From the NCBI GenBank assembly GCA_900544475.1, contig UQVU01000050.1, positions 1 through 11,270 of the forward strand: DNA of 11,270 bases, in the 5' to 3' direction. Under the pieces are notes generated by a model. That model did no database searches. It saw only the letters and a program-made list of their open reading frames with translations, and had not been told where the DNA came from. Shown here piece after piece: positions 6,367-11,270 of the stretch. How positions within the stretch are numbered: position 1 is the first letter of the stretch; every line of letters starts with the position of its first letter. This DNA is from an uncultured Butyricicoccus sp. Its GTDB lineage: Bacteria > Bacillota > Clostridia > Oscillospirales > Butyricicoccaceae. A program made the position numbers and the translations under genes.

Positions 6367-7752
6367 ATGCTGCTTTCCATGGAGGAATTCCGCGCGTTTC
6401 AGCCGAAAAAGACGACCTATGCCCTGTTCGGCTGGCCGCTCGGCCACACGATGAGCCCCGAGCTGCACGCGCAGCTGTTCGAGGCCTCGGGTCAGGACGC
6501 GGAGTACATCGGTGTTGCCGTGCCGCCCGACGACCTCGCCGAGGCGTTCGACCTCGCAAAAGAAAAGCTCGCCGGCATCAACTGCACCATTCCGCATAAA
6601 AAGGCGGTCATCGAGCTGCTCGACGGGGTGGATACCGCCGCGCGCGACCTGCATTCGGTCAACACGGTCGCCTTCTGCGGCGGAAAGGCCATCGGCTACA
6701 ACACCGACATTCTCGGCTTTGCGGAGTCGCTGACGCGCGACGAGGTGTCCCTCAAAGGCAAAAAGGTGCTGCTGCTCGGCTACGGCGGCGCGGCGTCCGT
6801 CATGGCGTACCACTGCGCACGCGAGGGCGCGCACCTCACCATCACCGGCCGCAACCTCGAAAAGGCGTCCGTGCTTCAGCAGCAGATCACCGATTCCGTG
6901 CCGCACGCGCACGTTTCGGTGTTCAGCCGCCGCCATATTCCGCGCGATATTCAGATTGTCCTGAACTCCACGCCGGTCGGTATGTTCCCGAAGGAGCAGC
7001 TCGCACCGCTCCACTACCTGCCGCACAAGACCGAGTACGTCTTTGACGCCATCTACAATCCGCCGGTGACGGCGACTATGCGTCTCGCGAACCCGCGTAA
7101 GACCAAAACGCGCGACGGTCTGTATATGCTCGTCATGCAGGCGGCGCACGCACAGACCATTTGGTCGGGCGTGACCTTCGAGCCGCAGGCGTGCGAGACC
7201 ATTCTGCGCCGCACCTACGGCAAAATGGCGGTCAAGCGTCTGCACGAGAAGCATAACCGCAGGAATATCGTGCTCTGCGGCTTCATGGGCAGCGGCAAGA
7301 CCACCATCGGCCGCAAGCTCGCCCGCGTGACCGGTCTTGACTTCGTGGACGCAGACCAGTACCTTGAGGAAAAAGAGGGCAAGAAAATCTCGGAGATTTT
7401 CGCGGAAAAGGGCGAAGCATACTTCCGCGACCGCGAAACCGCGTACATCAGGGAGCTGTCCCAGCGGGACGGCATCGTGCTGTCGCTCGGCGGCGGTGCG
7501 GTCCTCCGCCCGGAGAACGTTTCGGCCGTCAAGCAGACCGGCCTGCTCATCCATCTGGATACGCCGTTTTACCGCATCCTCAAAAATCTTTCCTACTCAA
7601 ACAGCCGTCCTCTGCTCGACAAGCCGGACAAGCAGGCGGAAACGCGCCGCCTCTATAACGCACGCAAAGCCATCTACCACCGCGTTTCCGATGTGTCCGT
7701 GCGCAGTCCCAAGCTGGGTGAGGTGCTGGATAAGGTTGTGAAAAGCGTATAA
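6367..7752 (+). CDS. aroE-aroK: Shikimate dehydrogenase - shikimate kinase fusion
   Basis: A single 461-residue frame joins two pathway enzymes that act in succession: NADP-dependent reduction of 3-dehydroshikimate to shikimate, then its 3-phosphorylation by ATP. The AroE part (about 15-282) shows GWPLGHTMSP (22-31), catalytic Lys78 in NCTIPHK (72-78), Asn99, Asp114 in YNTD, the nucleotide loop GYGGAAS (138-144), Arg162 at the NADP phosphate position, and QAAHAQ (258-263). Thr28 replaces the first shikimate-binding serine. A basic linker (about 283-298) leads to AroK (about 299-461): Walker A GFMGSGKTT (305-313), DAD 328-330, FRDRE 353-357, GGGA 375-378 and the lid region around SRPLL (413-417). 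The AroK half is complete for a short kinase. There is no internal stop or frameshift. The gene starts six bases after aroA, with GGGAGG at 6351-6356 inside the end of aroA. It closes the operon. Confidence 0.95.
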   Translation: MLLSMEEFRAFQPKKTTYALFGWPLGHTMSPELHAQLFEASGQDAEYIGVAVPPDDLAEAFDLAKEKLAGINCTIPHKKAVIELLDGVDTAARDLHSVNTVAFCGGKAIGYNTDILGFAESLTRDEVSLKGKKVLLLGYGGAASVMAYHCAREGAHLTITGRNLEKASVLQQQITDSVPHAHVSVFSRRHIPRDIQIVLNSTPVGMFPKEQLAPLHYLPHKTEYVFDAIYNPPVTATMRLANPRKTKTRDGLYMLVMQAAHAQTIWSGVTFEPQACETILRRTYGKMAVKRLHEKHNRRNIVLCGFMGSGKTTIGRKLARVTGLDFVDADQYLEEKEGKKISEIFAEKGEAYFRDRETAYIRELSQRDGIVLSLGGGAVLRPENVSAVKQTGLLIHLDTPFYRILKNLSYSNSRPLLDKPDKQAETRRLYNARKAIYHRVSDVSVRSPKLGEVLDKVVKSV

Positions 7753-7764
7753 TCTTGTGTCCGC

Positions 7765-7786
7765 GGCGGGCTGAGGGCAGCCCGCC
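7765..7786. other. GC-rich hairpin after the operon
   Basis: GGCGGGCT (7765-7772) pairs perfectly with AGCCCGCC (7779-7786) around GAGGGC. No T-run follows on either strand, so it is not a standard intrinsic terminator. It may protect the 3' end of the operon message or be a fragment of an intergenic repeat. Confidence 0.6.
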
Positions 7787-7804
7787 CTACGGTGCAGCGT
7801 ACAG

Positions 7805-7828
7805 GTATGGAGGTAACTCCATACTTTT
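7805..7828 (+). terminator. Short intrinsic terminator-like hairpin
   Basis: GTATGGAG (7805-7812) pairs perfectly with CTCCATAC (7817-7824) across a GTAA tetraloop of the stable GNRA type, followed by TTTT (7825-7828). It is 52 bases after the aroE-aroK stop and is a plausible end of the aro transcript, though the T-tract is short. Confidence 0.6.
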
Positions 7829-7833
7829 GTAAC

Positions 7834-7862
7834 TGGACAAATACCGCACAAGCGTATACAAT
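7834..7862 (+). promoter_or_regulatory. Sigma-A-like promoter of the SLH protein gene
   Basis: TGGACA (7834-7839) and TACAAT (7857-7862) are spaced by 17 bases, each one base off consensus. Transcription would begin near 7869, at the foot of the next hairpin. This suggests the exported protein gene is transcribed separately from the aro operon. Confidence 0.65.
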
Positions 7863-7864
7863 AA

Positions 7865-7900
7865 GGGGCATACCGCAATGGTATGTTCCCTTTTTATTTT
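7865..7900 (+). terminator. Intrinsic terminator / 5' leader hairpin
   Basis: CATACC (7869-7874) pairs with GGTATG (7880-7885) around GCAAT. The stem extends through G/T wobbles and G-C pairs with 7886-7889, and is followed by TTTTTATTTT (7891-7900). It looks like a strong terminator for readthrough from the aro operon. If the 7834-7862 promoter is used, the hairpin would fall at the very 5' end of the new transcript, too close to the start for ordinary termination, and might stabilise it instead. Confidence 0.7.
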
Positions 7901-7923
7901 CCGGAAGAAACTCGAGGTAAACA

Positions 7924-10923
7924 ATGAAAATATCACGCAGAACCCCTTTCCGTCTGGCGGCAGCAACGCTTGCCATGACGCAGATTTTCACCGCCGCCGC
8001 ATCCGCCGCGTTCACGAACGGCTTCAGCTGGTCGTATCCGGTCGGTGAGGGCCTGACCTACACGCGCACCGAGGGCAAAAACTCCGCCGGCGTGCAGCGC
8101 GCCAACGTCCTGACCTACGCGCCGAACACCGGCGTTTCCCCGGTCATGGTCTACGCCGGCGACACGGTCTACGGCAGCAAGGCGACCATCATGAACGCAG
8201 TAAAATATCTGCAAAACCAGGGCAAAACCGTTATCGGCGGCACGAATGCCGACTTTTTCGTGATGTCGAGCGGCGTCCCTATCGGCCTTGTCATCGACAA
8301 GGGCACGCTCGTGTCCTCGGACGCATGGCAGTACGCGGTCGGCTTCAAAAAAGACGGCACGGCGGTCATTGGCCGCCCGACCATGGGCATCCGCGTCACG
8401 GGCGCGAGCGGCTCGTGCTCGGTTTCCTACTTCAACAAGACCCGCACCACGGCGGGCGCTTACCTGCTCGACCACAACTACGACGACGCGACCCACTTCT
8501 CCGCGAACGGCAGCTATATCGTCCTCGAACGCGAGGACGCGACGCCGGTCAAGGCGGGCGGCTCGGTCAAGATGAAGGTCGTGAGCAAGGGCACCGGCAG
8601 CTCGTCCTTCGCCATCGGCGCAAACCAGATGGTGCTCACCAAGTCGGACGGCGCAAACGTCCCCTCGTGGGTGGATTTCCCGGTCGGCGAGGAGGTCACG
8701 CTCTCCATCACCGCCGCAGATTCGGCGTGGAGCGAGGTCGAGTACGCGGTCGGCGGCAAGCTGCTCATCGACAACAGCACAGTCACGACCTCGGGCATTG
8801 ATGCCGCGTCCTCGCGCCGCGCACGCAGCGCTGTCGGCGTCAAGAGCGACGGCACGGTCGTCCTTTACGAAATCGACGGCAACCAGTCCTCGGTCAGCAC
8901 GGGTCTGACCGCTGCCGAACTCGGCGAGGAGCTGAAAGAGCTCGGCTGCGTCCGTGCGCTCTGTCTGGACGGCGGCGGCTCGTCCGCGATGGCGCTCCGT
9001 CAGCCGGGCACGAGCGAGGCCGCTCTCATTTCCAGCCCGTCCGACGGCTCTCAGCGCGCCTGTGCGAACTACATCTTCTTCGTGGATAACACCGCCCCGG
9101 ACGGCGTGACGGCGCACGCTGTGCTCACACCGAGCTACCGCTATATTCTCCCCGGCGCGTCCACCTGGTTCTCGGTCAAGGGCGCGGACGCCTCCTACGG
9201 TCCGGCAGACGCCCCGACAGACCTTGCCTACGAGGTTTCGGGCGAGCTTGGCACGGTGAGCGGCCAGACGTTCACCGCCGGCGAAAAGAGCGGCTCCGCG
9301 ACCATCACCGCCTCGAACGGCGTACTTTCCGGCTCGATGAACGTGTGCATCACGGGCGATGTGCAGTCAATCGCGCTCCAGTCCGCAAGCAAGGCAGTTT
9401 CCTCGGTCAGCGTAAAGCCCGGCCAGTCGATCGACCTCGATGCCTTCGGCTACCACCTCGGCCAGAAGATGGCCTCTACCGATACCGCGTTTACATGGAC
9501 GGTTTCGGGCGGCGTCGGCACGGTCGATGAAAAGGGCGTATTTACCGCCGGAAGCTCGATGGCGAGCGGCACGCTCACCTGCTCCTACGGCAACACGCGC
9601 GTATCCATTCCGGTGAACGTCGGCATGGGCGACCCGCAGGACGCGCAGACGGTTGCGACTTTCGAAAAGAGCCTTGACGGCGTGACCGCGCCCGAGGGCG
9701 TTTCGCTGTCGCGCGTCACGGATTACACCTCGGTTGCACGCGGCGCCGGTTCGCTGGAAGCGCTGTGGGACGGCGAAAGCATGGACGGCTTGACCCTTTC
9801 GGTCCCGTCCGCCGATGTTTCCGATAGGAAGCACCTGACCCTGTGGGCGCGCTCGGAAAACACCCACGGTACTCTGACCGCCGTCTTTGCCGACAGCGAG
9901 GGCAACGAGCTGACCGCTCCCCTCTCTGCCGCGACAGCGAACGGCTGGAAGCAGTTGACCGCCGCCGTTCCCGAGGGCGCGGCACAGCTGACCGGTCTGC
10001 ACTTCGAGAAAACCGGCTCGGGTCTTTCTCATTCCGCCCTCCTGCTCGATAATATCGTTCTGACCGCCGACCATACGACGACGAACACCGACTGCCCGGC
10101 GGTTCACCTGAACAGCGCTTCTCTGACCGTAAACGCCGGAGAAAAGGCTGTGATCTCGGGCACCGCGACCATGGAAAACGGCAAGTATCCGGTCCGTGCG
10201 GCGAATATCACGGTCAAGGTTGACGGCACGGAAGCGCCGAACGCTGCGGTGATGAGCGGCTCGAACCTGTCCGTCACGACCGGCGCACTCGCCGCCGGAA
10301 CGCACGCGGTAACGATCGACGTTTCGGACGATGCAGGCAACCGCACGCGCGTCTGCGCGACCGTGACCGCCGGAAGCGGCGCGAGCGTCTTCGCGGACAC
10401 TGCGTCGCACTGGTCGGGCGGCTACGCCTCCCTGCTGAACGCACGCGGCATCATGAAGGGCGAAAGCGCCGGCGGACAGATGTATTTCTACCCCAACCGC
10501 AACCTGACGCGCAAGGAATTTGCGGTCACGATGGCACGCAGTCTGGGATTGGACACCTCCTCTACCGACGTTTCGGCTTTCGCCGACAGCGGCAGCATCC
10601 CCTCGTGGGCGGCCGGTGCGGTGAACGCGGTTGCGAAGGCCGGTCTGATGAACGGCGAGTCGCGGAACGGCGTGATGTGCTTTAATCCGGACGCGGACAT
10701 CACCCGCGCCGAGGTCATGACGGTCATCGGCCGACTGCTTCCGCGCGGCTACGCGGCGGCGTCGCTGAACTACAAGGATGCGTCTGCCATTCCCTCGTGG
10801 GCAACGGAGCACGTCCGCACCTGTGTTTCCGCCGGTGTGATCGGCGGCTACACGGACGGAACGCTCCTGCCGCTCGGCAAAATCACCCGTGGGGAGATTG
10901 CAAAGGTGCTGGCGCTCCTTTAA
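7924..10923 (+). CDS. Secreted SLH-anchored phosphodiester glycosidase family (NAGPA/DUF2233) protein
   Basis: This 999-residue exported protein probably acts on a sugar phosphodiester in or near the cell wall; its substrate is unknown. A signal peptide is clear: basic residues 1-10, a hydrophobic core 11-22, and probable cleavage in ASA-AFT near 28/29. Residues about 70-388 match the phosphodiester glycosidase family, with GGTNADFF (105-112) and the hallmark LDGGGSSAM (348-356). Two similar Ig-like (Big-type) modules follow, about 398-478 and 483-567, each with a VSG...GTV...FTAG pattern. Residues about 575-715 resemble a jelly-roll carbohydrate-binding module, and 724-816 another Ig-like module. 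Three SLH repeats (about 822-875, 885-938, 948-999) should bind secondary wall polysaccharide, holding the protein at the surface. GAGG at 7914-7917 precedes the ATG by six bases. Domain boundaries beyond the catalytic and SLH parts are approximate. Confidence 0.9.
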   Translation: MKISRRTPFRLAAATLAMTQIFTAAASAAFTNGFSWSYPVGEGLTYTRTEGKNSAGVQRANVLTYAPNTGVSPVMVYAGDTVYGSKATIMNAVKYLQNQGKTVIGGTNADFFVMSSGVPIGLVIDKGTLVSSDAWQYAVGFKKDGTAVIGRPTMGIRVTGASGSCSVSYFNKTRTTAGAYLLDHNYDDATHFSANGSYIVLEREDATPVKAGGSVKMKVVSKGTGSSSFAIGANQMVLTKSDGANVPSWVDFPVGEEVTLSITAADSAWSEVEYAVGGKLLIDNSTVTTSGIDAASSRRARSAVGVKSDGTVVLYEIDGNQSSVSTGLTAAELGEELKELGCVRALCLDGGGSSAMALRQPGTSEAALISSPSDGSQRACANYIFFVDNTAPDGVTAHAVLTPSYRYILPGASTWFSVKGADASYGPADAPTDLAYEVSGELGTVSGQTFTAGEKSGSATITASNGVLSGSMNVCITGDVQSIALQSASKAVSSVSVKPGQSIDLDAFGYHLGQKMASTDTAFTWTVSGGVGTVDEKGVFTAGSSMASGTLTCSYGNTRVSIPVNVGMGDPQDAQTVATFEKSLDGVTAPEGVSLSRVTDYTSVARGAGSLEALWDGESMDGLTLSVPSADVSDRKHLTLWARSENTHGTLTAVFADSEGNELTAPLSAATANGWKQLTAAVPEGAAQLTGLHFEKTGSGLSHSALLLDNIVLTADHTTTNTDCPAVHLNSASLTVNAGEKAVISGTATMENGKYPVRAANITVKVDGTEAPNAAVMSGSNLSVTTGALAAGTHAVTIDVSDDAGNRTRVCATVTAGSGASVFADTASHWSGGYASLLNARGIMKGESAGGQMYFYPNRNLTRKEFAVTMARSLGLDTSSTDVSAFADSGSIPSWAAGAVNAVAKAGLMNGESRNGVMCFNPDADITRAEVMTVIGRLLPRGYAAASLNYKDASAIPSWATEHVRTCVSAGVIGGYTDGTLLPLGKITRGEIAKVLALL

Positions 10924-10939
10924 CCGGCGTTTTGCCCTC

Positions 10940-11141
10940 CGGGGCGGAAAAAAATGTGCCCTTGGAGGGCACGAGCCTTTTCTCCCTCCGAGGGAGAGCG
11001 TGAAATCTTCCGCCGATACTGCGGCGCAGACGCAGGAGAGGAGGTTGACCCCATTCCCGGGGTCGGGGGATTTTCGCCCTCGGAGGGCGAGCGTCTTTTT
11101 GCCGCCACCCGGCGGCAGGGGGCAAAAGGGGACAGGACACC
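10940..11141 (-). repeat. Hairpin-rich dispersed intergenic repeat, right copy (inverted)
   Basis: This is the inverted relative of the left-end repeat. It is almost entirely made of perfect hairpins: GTGCCCT-TGG-AGGGCAC (10956-10972), TCTCCCT-CCG-AGGGAGA (10981-10997), CGCCG-CGGCG (11011-11026), GACCCC-GGGGTC (11047-11064), TCGCCCT-CGG-AGGGCGA (11074-11090) and GCCGCC-ACCC-GGCGGC (11101-11116). Three of them share the core CCCT-N3-AGGG with different flanking pairs. It starts within 20-30 bases of the SLH gene's stop codon, so its first hairpins may also serve as that gene's 3' end, although none is followed by a proper T-tract. No protein-coding signal was found. Confidence 0.78.
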
Positions 11142-11158
11142 AAGGTTTCCTGTCCCCT
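11127..11158. terminator. Long perfect hairpin, possible bidirectional terminator
   Basis: AGGGGACAGGA (11127-11137) pairs perfectly with TCCTGTCCCCT (11148-11158) around a ten-base loop. The plus-strand tail is CTTG (weak); on the minus strand the stem is followed by TTTTGC. Stem sequence and flanks resemble the aroF-aroB hairpin at 1710-1745. It overlaps the outer edge of the right repeat, so it may be part of that element. Confidence 0.65.
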
Positions 11159-11183
11159 CTTGCGACTCCCCAACTTTCCTTTG

Positions 11184-11211
11184 AGCCGCGACTCCCTGCG
11201 GTCGCGCGGCT
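11184..11211. other. GC-rich hairpin
   Basis: AGCCGCGAC (11184-11192) pairs with GTCGCGCGGCT (11201-11211) with a two-base bulge, around CTCCCTGC. It is followed by an A-run rather than Ts on the plus strand. Function is unknown; it lies just before the strong terminator. Confidence 0.5.
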
Positions 11212-11217
11212 AAAAAC

Positions 11218-11255
11218 AAGGAGAGCACAGATTTTACCTCTGTGCTCTCCTTTTT
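11218..11255. terminator. Strong intrinsic terminator, probably bidirectional
   Basis: A 14-base stem (11218-11231 with 11239-11252, central GGAGAGCACAGA/TCTGTGCTCTCC) is perfect around a seven-base loop and ends in TTTTT (11251-11255). An A-run at 11212-11216 gives a T-tract on the minus strand too. It would end transcription from the SLH gene and possibly from a convergent gene beyond the window. Confidence 0.9.
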
Positions 11256-11270
11256 CTGTTTGCCGTGGCT

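Noticed and set aside
5062..7554. Long minus-strand open frame (830 codons) opposite aroA and aroE-aroK
   Set aside because: Same codon-bias artefact as above; no ribosome binding site or known motif, and it spans two clear plus-strand genes.
10956..11090. Possible CRISPR array because of repeated CCCT-N3-AGGG units
   Set aside because: Units are not identical direct repeats, spacing is irregular, there are no spacer-length unique segments and no cas genes.
10883..11228. Small frames on both strands in the right repeat
   Set aside because: They translate the hairpin repeat itself; recurring peptides such as SPSEGE come from the repeated CCCTCCGAGGG words, not from a protein.

Overview
The window is a compact, entirely plus-strand block from a GC-rich, low-complexity-free genome that looks like a Clostridia-class Bacillota, most plausibly an Oscillospirales/Butyricicoccaceae-type gut anaerobe. 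Reasons: a T-box leader controlling an amino-acid operon, near-consensus sigma-A promoters, strong AAGGAGG ribosome binding sites, a type I-beta DAHP synthase, and an SLH-anchored exported protein. The taxonomic call is inference; no marker gene is present.

Region 1-681 has no gene. It holds a structured GC-rich repeat (about 55-283), a perfect TTGACA-17-TATAAT promoter (299-327) and a T-box tRNA-sensing leader with terminator (about 345-617). The specifier reads as UUC (Phe).

Region 682-7752 is a six-gene aromatic operon: aroF (DAHP synthase), aroB (dehydroquinate synthase), aroC (chorismate synthase), pheA (chorismate mutase-prephenate dehydratase-ACT), aroA (EPSP synthase with class II motifs) and a fused aroE-aroK (shikimate dehydrogenase-shikimate kinase). 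Together they cover every step from PEP plus erythrose-4-phosphate to phenylpyruvate except 3-dehydroquinate dehydratase, which must be encoded elsewhere. Genes are separated by -8 to 73 bases. A hairpin sits in the aroF-aroB gap.

Region 7753-7923 holds three hairpins, two of them terminator-like, and a sigma-A-like promoter embedded among them. Region 7924-10923 encodes a 999-residue secreted, cell-wall-anchored protein: signal peptide, phosphodiester glycosidase (NAGPA/DUF2233) domain, Ig-like modules, a jelly-roll-like module and three C-terminal SLH repeats. It looks like a separate transcription unit.

Region 10924-11270 has no gene. It holds a second, inverted copy of the repeat seen at the left end, further hairpins, and a strong intrinsic terminator. 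The most unusual features are this hairpin-rich inverted repeat pair bracketing the locus, Phe-type T-box control over the common shikimate trunk, and the AroE-AroK fusion. I saw no phage, CRISPR, transposase or defence gene, and the genes themselves are conventional.
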